Below, piece after piece: positions 45,017 through 54,881 of a stretch of DNA of 64,000 nucleotides. Every line of letters begins with the position of its first letter. Position 1 is the first letter of the stretch. The position numbers and the translations under genes are program-made. The notes beneath the pieces were generated by a model. That model had not been told where the DNA came from. It made no database searches and was given only the letters and a program-made list of their open reading frames with translations. Source of the DNA: Jiangella aurantiaca (GTDB lineage: Bacteria > Actinomycetota > Actinomycetes > Jiangellales > Jiangellaceae); assembly GCF_004349105.1 (NCBI RefSeq), contig NZ_SMLB01000021.1, positions 1-64,000 on the forward strand, given 5' to 3'.

Positions 45017-47314
45017 ATGCCCCGCCCATCCCTGCTCGCGACGTTCGTGCTCGTCGTTTCCCTGCTGGCATCGTTGTCTGCGGACGCGTCAACGCCGGCG
45101 GCCGGCGATATGGCCTGGACCGCAAGGCCGTTGGGGCCGGCCAGCGTGGCGACACCGACGGGCTCGGGCGGGTTCATCGGCGACGTGTTGTGGTTCTCGA
45201 CCCGGCAGACCACCCCGCCGACGCTGATCGGGCTCGACCCGGCCACCGGCCGGGCCGTCGACCAGATTCCGCTGCCGGCCGGGCAGGGCGCATGGGTCAG
45301 CGCCGCGTCCGGTACCGACGTGTACGTCGGCACCTACACACCGGCCAAGCTCTACCGCGTCGACACCGTGAGCGGTGCGGTCGACGAGATCCTCACCGCC
45401 GGAGATTCCGGTGCGGTCATCTACGCCCTGGCGGTGGCACCGGACGGCGTGGTGTACGCCGGGACGTACGAGTCGTCCGGCGGGCGGATCTTCGCCTACG
45501 ACCCGGCCACCGGAGCGGTCACCGACCTGGGGGTGACCGTGCCGGGGCAGGACTACGTGCGGGCACTCGTGGCCGATGAACGGCACGTCTACGCCGGTAT
45601 CGGTGCGGCCGCGTCACTCGTGCGCATCGACCGGGCCACACTCGAGTTCACCGACGTCACTCCCCCGGACCTGGCGGGCGCCACCTTCGTGTCGTCCCTG
45701 GCCCTGCACGACGGTGTGCTCCTCGGCGGCGTGTCGCCGCGCGGCCAGCTGCTCGCGCTGGACACGGCGGATCCATCCCGGTATGAGCTGGTCCAGGCAC
45801 CGGCGGAGACGTTCGTCGTCGCCGTTGCCGGTGGCGAGGCGGGCCGCGCGTACTTCGCCGCGCGCCCGTCGGGGACGCTGTACGGCTACGACCTGTGGTC
45901 GGGAACCGCCGAGGTACTGGCCGTACCAGCGCCGGAGAAGGCGGCCAACGGCCTCACCTTTCACGACGGCCGGGTCTGGGGCCTGGTCGACGGCCTCGCC
46001 TACAGCTACGACCCGGCCGACGGCAGCGTCACCGGCCTGCCGCTGGACGCGGCCGGCGTCAGCCCGAACCCGGAACGGCCGATGGCTCTGGCCGCCGACG
46101 CCGAGCACGTCTACGTGTCCGGCTCCGGCGGAGTCCAGATCCATGACATCGCCCGCGGCACCAGCAGCCGGGTCTTCGTCCCGGGCGAGGCGAAGTCACT
46201 GTGGCCCACCGGTGACACCGTCTATCTGTCGGTCTACACCAGGGCGCTGATCTACGAGCTGCCGCGGGTGTCCGGGCCGGTGAGGTCCCTGGCGGACATC
46301 GGACACGAGCAGACCCGGCCCCGCGACTCCTTCTTCGACGAGCCCACCGGCCGCCTCTACGTCGCCACCGAACCCGACTACGGACGCTACGGCGGCGCCT
46401 TGGCCGTCTACGACACCGGAGCCGGCGAACTGGACGTGTACCGCGACATCGTGAAGGCGCAGACGATCTCCGCGGTCACGGCCGACGGCGACACCGTCTA
46501 CATCGGCAGCGACATCAAGAGCGGCCTGGGCACGCCCCCCGTCGCCACGCGGGCCGAGGTGGCCGCCGTCGACGCAGGCACCGGCACGGTGCGCTGGTCG
46601 GTCGACGCGCCCGCCGGCGCCACCGTCATCGGCGATCTCCAGCTGATCGGCGGCGAGCTGGTGGGCATCACCTCGACCGGCCTGCTCTTCGGACTCGATC
46701 AGGCGTCCGGTGACCTGCGCTGGGAGCACGGGTTGGGGGCGAACGCGTCGGTTCTGACGCCGTCGGCCACCGGCGTCTACACGACCGATGGCAAGTCGAT
46801 CTTCCGCCTGACTTGGCCGGAGCCGGGCGTGCCGGTCGTCTCGACCGTCTACACCGGTCTCGCCGGCGAGTGGGCGGGGCCGCCCACGGTCGCCGCGACA
46901 CCGGATGGCACGGCGCTGTTCGCCGTGCAGGGCCGCACCCTCGTGCGCCTCGACGTCCCCGGCGAGCTGTTCGCCGCGGTGTCCGCGTCGGCAGCGTCGT
47001 CGTGGGTGGGCGACCCGGACCGGTCCCGGGTGTGGCAGGCGTTCGTCACCGTCAGTGTGCTGGATGGACATGGGTCGCCGCTGGCCGGCGCTCGGGTCTC
47101 GACGGCGTGGCGGTCCGACAGCGGCCGGCCGCCCGGCGCTGCCACAACGTGCGTGACGGGCGGCGACGGCAGCTGCGTCCTGCGCGGCACGGTCGCCGAC
47201 ACTGCCGCTGTCACCGTCGACGTCACCGGCGTCGCGCACCCGTCGCTTCCGCGGGGCGAGGTCGAGGTATCCGAGAGCGTCACCGTCGCCGCACCGGAGA
47301 GGACCTTCCGATGA
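45017..47314 (+). CDS. Secreted beta-propeller protein D with C-terminal Ig-like domain
   Basis: A 765-residue exported protein. The ATG at 45017 follows GAGGAGG and begins a signal peptide (LLATFVLVVSLLASLSADA). Propeller blades recur (VYVGTYTPAKLYRVDTVSG, VVYAGTYESSGGRIFAYDPATG, AYFAARPSGTLYGYDLWSG). Instead of the Cys-capped repeats of proteins A to C, the C-terminus is an Ig-like or carboxypeptidase-regulatory-like domain (FVTVSVLDGHGSPLAGARV) with one possible disulfide (CVTGGDGSC). It overlaps the start of protein E by 4 bp. Confidence 0.82.
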   Translation: MPRPSLLATFVLVVSLLASLSADASTPAAGDMAWTARPLGPASVATPTGSGGFIGDVLWFSTRQTTPPTLIGLDPATGRAVDQIPLPAGQGAWVSAASGTDVYVGTYTPAKLYRVDTVSGAVDEILTAGDSGAVIYALAVAPDGVVYAGTYESSGGRIFAYDPATGAVTDLGVTVPGQDYVRALVADERHVYAGIGAAASLVRIDRATLEFTDVTPPDLAGATFVSSLALHDGVLLGGVSPRGQLLALDTADPSRYELVQAPAETFVVAVAGGEAGRAYFAARPSGTLYGYDLWSGTAEVLAVPAPEKAANGLTFHDGRVWGLVDGLAYSYDPADGSVTGLPLDAAGVSPNPERPMALAADAEHVYVSGSGGVQIHDIARGTSSRVFVPGEAKSLWPTGDTVYLSVYTRALIYELPRVSGPVRSLADIGHEQTRPRDSFFDEPTGRLYVATEPDYGRYGGALAVYDTGAGELDVYRDIVKAQTISAVTADGDTVYIGSDIKSGLGTPPVATRAEVAAVDAGTGTVRWSVDAPAGATVIGDLQLIGGELVGITSTGLLFGLDQASGDLRWEHGLGANASVLTPSATGVYTTDGKSIFRLTWPEPGVPVVSTVYTGLAGEWAGPPTVAATPDGTALFAVQGRTLVRLDVPGELFAAVSASAASSWVGDPDRSRVWQAFVTVSVLDGHGSPLAGARVSTAWRSDSGRPPGAATTCVTGGDGSCVLRGTVADTAAVTVDVTGVAHPSLPRGEVEVSESVTVAAPERTFR

Positions 47315-49257
47315 CCGAGCTCAGCCGCCGCACGTTTCTCTCCGCGGTCGCCGCGGCCGGTGCCCTGCCCGTCGTACCGGGAGTTGTGGGCACTGCTGCC
47401 GCTGCGGGTGCGCCGGCGCCGGAGCTGTTCGGGCCGGCCGCTCTGACGGCGGCGATCGTCGGGATGGCGGTCGACGGCGACACCGGCTACGCGGTGACCC
47501 GGGGCCAGACCCCGCCCAAGGTCGTCACCGTCGATCTGCCGAGCCGGTCGGTCACCAGGATCGACCGACTCCAGCGCGGCGACGGCGGCTGGGCGTGCAC
47601 GGTGTCCGGCGGGCACGTGTACGTCGGCACCTATCCGACCCCCGACCTCTACCGGTACGACCCGGCCGGCGGCGGAGTCGAGCGCCTGGGCACCATCGGG
47701 CCGAGCGGCGGCTTCGTCTGGTGCTTGGCCACCGCACCGGATGGCGCGGTGTACGCGGGCACGTCGCCGCGGTGTGAGCTGTGGGAGTTCCGGCCGGACA
47801 CGGGGGTGCTGCGCAACCTCGGCCGAGTCGCCACGGATGCTGCATACGCCCGTGTGGTAGCCGCCGACGAAACCTCGGTCTACGTGGGCACCACGCCGGT
47901 CCGGCACGTCGTCGCCGTCGACCGAGCCACCGGGGCGATGCGCGACATCTATCCGGCGGAGCTCGACCGGGCCGGGTCGATCGACGCGATAGTGGCCACC
48001 GGCGGCCGGGTGATCGCCTCCACCGGCGGCCGACTGCTCGACCTGGCACCGGACGGCTCCGATCACGCGGTGGCCACCGCGCCCGACGGCCCTGGCATGA
48101 TCGACGCGCTGACGGTGACGCCGTCGGGCGAGCTACTCGCGGCCGCCCGCGGGACCGGAGCGCTGTACCGGCGGGTGGGCGACATGCTGGAGCGGGTCGG
48201 CGCCGCCAACGCCGGTGACGAGACCCGGGGCATCTGGCTGCGTGACGGATCGGTGCTGCTGGGTGCCGGCGGCAGCGGCCTGCTGTGGTTCCACGACCTC
48301 GTCACCGGCGACACCGGGACGGTCGACCTCACCGACACCGACGTCGCCGGGCCCGATCTCGTCCAGTCGATCGCCTACGACGGCAGCGCCGTGAACGTGG
48401 GCGGGCACTTCTACCTGACCGTGCACCGTCCGTGGGACGGCGTCGAGCCGCATCGGATCCGGGTGGCCGGCGAGGTCAAGGCGATGAAGCCGCACGATGG
48501 GCGAGTGCTGGCCGCCTTGTATCCGAGCGGCGAGCTGATCAGCATCGACCCGGCGACCGATGGCGTCTCGTCGATGGGCCTCATCGGGCACAACCAGCAG
48601 CGGCCCTGGGAGCTGGCCATGGACGCCGAGCGTGGGCTCCTGCTCGTGGCGACGGCACCGTCGTACGGCCGTCTTGACGGCGCGCTCACCGTGGTGGACC
48701 TCGCGACCGGAGCGATGGACGTGTACGTCGGCGTGCTGCCCGAGCAGAGCGTCATGTCGGTCACCGTGCACGACGGCGTCGCCTACCTGGCCGGCGACAC
48801 CTGGGGCAGCGGCGGAGCCACCCCCACCCGGAAGGTGGCGCAGGTGGCGGCGTTCGACCTGGACACCCGGGCCGTCCTCTGGCGGACCGAGCCGCTGGCC
48901 GGGCAGGCCAGCCTCCAGCACGTCGAGGTGTACGACGGTTTCCTGTACGGCGTGTACAAGCGGGTGAGCGGCACCTGGTTCGCGATGGACCTGGCCACAC
49001 GCACCGTCGTCCGTCAGGGGAAGCTCAGCGGGTACGGCGAGATCTGTGTGCACAACGACCAGGTCTTCGCGGAGACCAACTTCGGCGACTACATCTACCG
49101 GCTGCGGTCCGACCACGACGCCGAGCAACTGGCCGGCCCGATCGCCACCAGCTGGTTCACCGTCCCGCAGCTGGCGTTCGAGCGCGGCTGGACGGCGTGG
49201 GGCGTGGCGGGCCGCCAGCTCGCCCGCTTCGACCTGCATCCGCGGCATCGGCGGTGA
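47311..49257 (+). CDS. Tat-exported beta-propeller protein E
   Basis: A 648-residue propeller protein whose signal peptide carries the twin-arginine motif (LSRRTFLSAVAAAGALPVV), so it is exported folded, unlike proteins A to D. Blades include VYVGTYPTPDLYRYDPAGG, VYAGTSPRCELWEFRPDTG and VYVGTTPVRHVVAVDRATG. There is no extra C-terminal domain. Tat export may reflect cofactor or metal loading in the cytoplasm. Its ATG overlaps the protein D stop (ATGA), and its last 101 bp are antisense to the end of the Erm-type gene. Confidence 0.85.
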   Translation: MTELSRRTFLSAVAAAGALPVVPGVVGTAAAAGAPAPELFGPAALTAAIVGMAVDGDTGYAVTRGQTPPKVVTVDLPSRSVTRIDRLQRGDGGWACTVSGGHVYVGTYPTPDLYRYDPAGGGVERLGTIGPSGGFVWCLATAPDGAVYAGTSPRCELWEFRPDTGVLRNLGRVATDAAYARVVAADETSVYVGTTPVRHVVAVDRATGAMRDIYPAELDRAGSIDAIVATGGRVIASTGGRLLDLAPDGSDHAVATAPDGPGMIDALTVTPSGELLAAARGTGALYRRVGDMLERVGAANAGDETRGIWLRDGSVLLGAGGSGLLWFHDLVTGDTGTVDLTDTDVAGPDLVQSIAYDGSAVNVGGHFYLTVHRPWDGVEPHRIRVAGEVKAMKPHDGRVLAALYPSGELISIDPATDGVSSMGLIGHNQQRPWELAMDAERGLLLVATAPSYGRLDGALTVVDLATGAMDVYVGVLPEQSVMSVTVHDGVAYLAGDTWGSGGATPTRKVAQVAAFDLDTRAVLWRTEPLAGQASLQHVEVYDGFLYGVYKRVSGTWFAMDLATRTVVRQGKLSGYGEICVHNDQVFAETNFGDYIYRLRSDHDAEQLAGPIATSWFTVPQLAFERGWTAWGVAGRQLARFDLHPRHRR

Positions 49258-50065
49258 GGTCGCGGGCGAGCGCCAGCCAAGTCGACGTCGGAACCGTCTC
49301 CGCGGCGGCGGGCGGGTCGATCCCCGTCGACGTGAGCAGCCGGTGGGCGCGCTTCTTCGGCACGTGCGCAGCGAGCACGTCCCGAGCGGCCCGGTGCGGC
49401 TGCCGGTAGGCGTCCTGCAACAGCCTCCGGGCCAGGCGGGCCTGCGGCCGGGACACGTCCGTGCGGCGGCGGACCACCAGGTGAGCGGAGTCGACCGACG
49501 GCGCCGGCCGGAAGCTGCCCGGCCGGACCCGGCCGGCAATGCTCAACTCGAACCGGGCCTGCCACCACGCGACCTCCAGGTCGCGCGGGCGGCTGTCCGT
49601 CATCCGCTTGGCGAACCCCCACTCGACCAGCAGGTCCGCCTGCTGGACGGACGTCGCCTCGGGGTCGAGCAGCCGGCGCAGCAGCGCCGTCGAGATCGCG
49701 TACGGGATGTTCGCGACCACAGCGTACGGACGGTGCGGCAGCATGACGGTGCGCGCGTCGGCCTCGACCACCCGGACGCCGTCGTCGCCGTCGAAGCGCC
49801 GCCGCAGCTTCGCGACGAACCGCGGGTCCCGCTCGACGGCGATGACGCGAGCGCCCGTCTCGGCGAGCGGGGCGGTCAGCGCGCCGAGCCCGGCGCCCAG
49901 CTCGACGACGAGGTCGCCCGGCCCGGCACCGGACGAACGGACCATGCGGGCGCTGACGGACGGGTCGCGGAGCAGGTGGATGCCGGCGTGGTTCGGTGCG
50001 CTGTTGCTCGCGGGGCGGTTCGTACGGGAGTGAGTACGGGAGTGGGTGCGGGCATGCCGTGGCAT
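49157..50065 (-). CDS. Erm-type 23S rRNA adenine N-6 methyltransferase
   Basis: A 302-residue methyltransferase of the KsgA/Erm family. The SAM loop is VVELGAGLGALTAPL and the catalytic motif IV is NIPYAIST; KRMTDSRPRDLEVAWWQARFEL and FRPAPSVDSAHLVV match actinobacterial Erm proteins. It should methylate A2058 and give macrolide, lincosamide and streptogramin B resistance. The N-terminus is basic (THSRTHSRTNRP). The last 33 or so residues are low-complexity and lie antisense to propeller E, so they may be a recent extension. An 18-residue leader peptide lies 160 bp upstream. Confidence 0.87.
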   Translation of the reverse strand: MPRHARTHSRTHSRTNRPASNSAPNHAGIHLLRDPSVSARMVRSSGAGPGDLVVELGAGLGALTAPLAETGARVIAVERDPRFVAKLRRRFDGDDGVRVVEADARTVMLPHRPYAVVANIPYAISTALLRRLLDPEATSVQQADLLVEWGFAKRMTDSRPRDLEVAWWQARFELSIAGRVRPGSFRPAPSVDSAHLVVRRRTDVSRPQARLARRLLQDAYRQPHRAARDVLAAHVPKKRAHRLLTSTGIDPPAAAETVPTSTWLALARDLTADAADAGRSGRAGGPPRPTPSSRARTPAAGR

Positions 50066-50070
50066 GGGCC
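50054..50070 (-). promoter_or_regulatory. Hairpin that includes the Erm start codon
   Basis: On the minus strand CCATGCCACGGCATGG-like sequence pairs CATGCC with GGCATG across the start ATG. This could hide the start until a leader ribosome stalls, as in classical erm translational attenuation. The stem is short and no folding was run. Confidence 0.35.
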
Positions 50071-50225
50071 ATCACGACCAATCGGGATCACGGGAGACGG
50101 CGGACGTCGAAAAGCCGCGCCGTGCGCCTCGGGTGTGGTCACCGAGGGACGGACGCGGCTGCGGCGTGCTCCCGTGTCGCCGGCCCGGACCCGCTCAGAT
50201 GGGGGTCAGCCGGTGGTACGCGAAG

Positions 50226-50282
50226 CTACGCCGTGACGGACCGGCGGGGACGCCAGTACGCCACAGCGGCGTTCTTTGTCAT
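50226..50282 (-). CDS. Candidate Erm leader peptide with an R-P-R stalling motif (18 residues)
   Basis: The minus-strand ORF reads MTKNAAVAYWRPRRSVTA. GGAGG lies seven bases before the ATG, and TACCCT, a possible -10, lies just before that. WRPRR contains the Arg-X-Arg (+X+) motif at which macrolide-bound ribosomes stall, and the ORF ends 160 bp before the Erm start. Cloned erm genes of the ErmD type are induced this way. Stalling here is inferred. Confidence 0.6.
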   Translation of the reverse strand: MTKNAAVAYWRPRRSVTA

Positions 50283-50310
50283 TCCCACGCCTCCAGGGTA
50301 GCGGCCGCGG

Positions 50311-50865
50311 TCAGCCGGACACCAACGATTTCGGCGTGACGGTGACCTCGAACGGCCTCGCCAGGGTGACGCTCTCGTCGCCGGCCGTCCGGCCCACCTC
50401 CTCGTATGCGCCGTCGACCAGGTCGTAGGCGACGATGGACGGCTCGTCGGGGTCCACGATCCAGTACGACGCCACCCCGTGCTCGGCGTAGACGGAGGCC
50501 TTGAACACTTCGTCGTAGCGGCGGGTGCTGCGCGACAGCACCTCGACGGCCAGCACGAGCGGCGCCACGATGTTGCGCGCTCGAACGTCCGCCCGCCGGA
50601 CGACGAGCAGGTCCGGCTGCAGCGACGTGACATCGTCGGGCTGCCAGTCCAGCGGCACGACATAGACCTTGAAATCCTCCGGTCGCGCCGCGCGTAGCAG
50701 CACGAAGAGCTCGCCGATGGCCTCCTGGTGAACGGGCCGGGGCGCCGGGCTCACGAGCAGGATCCCGTCGACCAGCTCGTACCGCAGCCCATCGGCCGGC
50801 AACGACTCGAGGTCGGCGACAGTCCATCCCTCGACTGCATGTGGCATCGCCGTCATGGTTGTCAT
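50311..50865 (-). CDS. Uma2-family (PD-(D/E)XK nuclease-like) protein
   Basis: A 184-residue Uma2 protein. Family segments are RYELVDGILLVSPAP, the nuclease core LQPDLLVVRRAD and VLAVEVLSRSTRRYD, and SYWIVDPDEPSIVAYDL. Uma2 genes are numerous in actinobacteria and cyanobacteria; the biological role is unclear. The ATG at 50865 follows GGAAGGGGGCACC. It lies between the ABC-F and leader/Erm genes on the same strand, with gaps of 85 and 28 bp. Confidence 0.82.
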   Translation of the reverse strand: MTTMTAMPHAVEGWTVADLESLPADGLRYELVDGILLVSPAPRPVHQEAIGELFVLLRAARPEDFKVYVVPLDWQPDDVTSLQPDLLVVRRADVRARNIVAPLVLAVEVLSRSTRRYDEVFKASVYAEHGVASYWIVDPDEPSIVAYDLVDGAYEEVGRTAGDESVTLARPFEVTVTPKSLVSG

Positions 50866-50950
50866 GGTGCCCCCTTCCGGGCGCGGTCGCCACTGAGCCT
50901 TCCGTGGCGACACCGCGCCCAGCAATCGGCGATCCGCACATTGTGGATGA

Positions 50951-52591
<1,641 letters not shown>

Positions 52592-52776
52592 GTGACGACC
52601 TCGACGAGGTTGCTGGGAGCCCGCCGGGTGGACACACCTCGGGCGCGGGCGGAGTCACGCGTCAGATCACATCGCTGTCGATGATGCCATCCGGGCCCGG
52701 CCGCGGGCAAACGGATTTCCGCGACTGTCGGTGCCCCTCACTGAGGTGTGCGGCGTTCCGAGCGAAGGAGTCACCC

Positions 52777-52845
52777 ATGAACATCTGCAACATCGTCGTC
52801 GCAACGAGTTCTGCGTTCAGTGAGCCGGCCGCGGCTCAGGCCTAG
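52777..52845 (+). CDS. Possible 22-residue small protein
   Basis: ATG with AAGGAG six bases upstream encodes [20 protein letters not shown] plus QA, then TAG. The stop and the aspS stop share the palindrome CCTAGG on opposite strands. It is on the opposite strand from ABC-F and aspS and has nothing downstream. The strong ribosome-binding site is the main support; I recognise no family. Confidence 0.35.
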   Translation: MNICNIVVATSSAFSEPAAAQA

Positions 52846-54596
52846 GCCTGCTCCGGGACGGCGTCGATGCCGGCCTCCTTGCGCTGCTGCGCGGTGATGG
52901 GCGCCGGCGCCGCGGTCAGCGGGTCGTAGCCGCCGCCGGTCTTCGGGAACGCGATGACGTCGCGGATCGAGTCGGACCCGGCCAGCAGCGCGGTGATGCG
53001 GTCCCAGCCGAACGCGATGCCGCCGTGCGGCGGGGCGCCGTACTTGAAAGCGTCGAGCAGGAAGCCGAACTTCTCCCGCGCCTCCTCCCGGCCCAGGCCC
53101 ATCACCTGGAAGACGCGCTCCTGCACCTCACGGCGGTGGATACGGATCGACCCGCCGCCGATCTCATTGCCGTTGCAGACGATGTCGTAGGCGTAGGCCA
53201 GCGCATTGCCCGGGTCGGTGTCGAAGGTGTCCAGCGACTCCGGCTTCGGCGAGGTGAACGCGTGGTGCACTGCGGTCCAGGCGCCGGAGCCGACGGCGAT
53301 GTCGTCGGTCTCGTCGACCGGCTCGAACAGTGGCGAGTCGACCACCCAGGTGAACGCCCAGGCGTCCTCGTCGATCAGTCCCGCGCGGCGGCCGATCTCC
53401 AGCCGGGCCGCGCCGAGCAGCGCTTGCGACGGCCGGCGCGCGCCGGCGGCGAAGAACACGGCGTCGCCGGGGACCGCGCCGACCAGCTTGGGCAGACCGG
53501 TCTTCTCGTCCTCGGACAGGTTCTTCGCGACCGGGCCTGACAGCTCGCCGTCGGCCCCGACCAGCACGTACGCCAGCCCTCTCGCGCCGCGCGCCTTGGC
53601 CCAGTCCTGCCAGCCGTCGAGCTCCTTGCGGCTCTGCGACGCGCCACCCGGGTACACGACGGCGCCGACGTAGGCTGCCTGGAACACGCGGAACTCTGTG
53701 TTCGCGAAGTGCTCGGTGACCTCGGTGAGCTCCTGCCCGAACCGCAGGTCGGGCTTGTCCGAGCCGAATCGGTCCATGGCGTCGTGGTAGGTCATGCGCG
53801 GGATCGGCGTGGTCAGTTCGTGGCCGACGAGCGCCCACAGCGCCTTGAGGACACGCTCCGCCAGTGCGATGACGTCGTCCTGCTCGACGAAGCTCATCTC
53901 GATGTCGAGCTGGGTGAACTCGGGCTGCCGGTCGGCGCGGAAGTCCTCGTCGCGGTAGCAGCGGGCGATCTGGAAGTACCGCTCCAGCCCGGCGACCATG
54001 AGAAGCTGCTTGAACAGCTGCGGCGACTGCGGCAACGCGTACCAGGACCCCGGCCGCAGCCGGGCGGGCACCAGGAAGTCGCGCGCCCCCTCGGGCGTCG
54101 ACCGGGTCAGCGTCGGCGTCTCGACCTCGACGAAGTTCTCGGCCAGCAGGACGTCGCGGGCGGCGCGGTTGACCGCGCTGCGCAGCCGGATGGCGGCGGC
54201 CGGCCCGGACCGGCGCAGGTCGAGGTACCGGTACTTCAGCCGCACCTCCTCCCCGACGTCGACGTAGTCGTCGATCTGGAACGGCAGTGCCGCGGCCTCG
54301 CTCAACACCTCGACGGCCTCGGCGACGAGCTCGATCTCGCCGGTCGGCAGGTTCGGGTTCTCGTTGCCCGCCGGGCGGCGGCCGATCTGCCCGGTGACCT
54401 GGATGCAGAACTCGTTGCGCAACCCGTGCGCCACGGCCTCGTCGCGCACCACCACCTGCGCCACCCCGGACGCGTCGCGCAGATCCAGGAACGCCACTCC
54501 CCCATGATCGCGACGGCGGGCCACCCAGCCGGTAAGGGTGACGGTCTGGCCGGCGTGGTCGGCACGCAGCGTGCCGGCCTCGTGGGTGCGGAGCAC
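52842..54596 (-). CDS. aspS: Aspartyl-tRNA synthetase
   Basis: A 584-residue bacterial-type class II AspRS. The N-terminal OB-fold anticodon domain includes [23 protein letters not shown], motif 2 is [24 protein letters not shown], the GAD domain lies mid-protein, and motif 3 is [15 protein letters not shown]. The GTG at 54596 follows GGAGG by seven bases. Whether it is tRNA-Asp specific or also charges tRNA-Asn cannot be settled by eye; gatCAB are not in this window. Confidence 0.96.
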   Translation of the reverse strand: MLRTHEAGTLRADHAGQTVTLTGWVARRRDHGGVAFLDLRDASGVAQVVVRDEAVAHGLRNEFCIQVTGQIGRRPAGNENPNLPTGEIELVAEAVEVLSEAAALPFQIDDYVDVGEEVRLKYRYLDLRRSGPAAAIRLRSAVNRAARDVLLAENFVEVETPTLTRSTPEGARDFLVPARLRPGSWYALPQSPQLFKQLLMVAGLERYFQIARCYRDEDFRADRQPEFTQLDIEMSFVEQDDVIALAERVLKALWALVGHELTTPIPRMTYHDAMDRFGSDKPDLRFGQELTEVTEHFANTEFRVFQAAYVGAVVYPGGASQSRKELDGWQDWAKARGARGLAYVLVGADGELSGPVAKNLSEDEKTGLPKLVGAVPGDAVFFAAGARRPSQALLGAARLEIGRRAGLIDEDAWAFTWVVDSPLFEPVDETDDIAVGSGAWTAVHHAFTSPKPESLDTFDTDPGNALAYAYDIVCNGNEIGGGSIRIHRREVQERVFQVMGLGREEAREKFGFLLDAFKYGAPPHGGIAFGWDRITALLAGSDSIRDVIAFPKTGGGYDPLTAAPAPITAQQRKEAGIDAVPEQA

Positions 54597-54675
54597 GGGT
54601 GTTCCTCCGGGAAGCGGTGTGGTTGCGCTGACCCAGCGATCCTACGTAACCGCTCGCCGCCACGGCGAGTCCTCT

Positions 54676-54724
54676 TGATCATGTGCGTTGGCGGCGTGTC
54701 AGCGACCGCGAGGGAACATGATCA
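54676..54724. repeat. TGATCATGT...ACATGATCA inverted repeat
   Basis: Nine-base arms at 54676-54684 and 54716-54724 with a GC-rich spacer that can pair further. It shares the TGATCA core with family B. The gap 54597-54881 holds no gene and nothing else assignable. Confidence 0.5.
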
Positions 54725-54881
54725 CGGTACCCACGGCCGGCTCCATGATCGACGCAAGAGAATGGGGCAGCAGGGGGACGGCGAACGGCCAGATCCCGCA
54801 CGTCAACCCGGCCAGCCGCCGCCCATACGACAGCCGCCCACGTCGTCGCCACGTCCATCCAGCAGCCCGCACCCGGCCACG

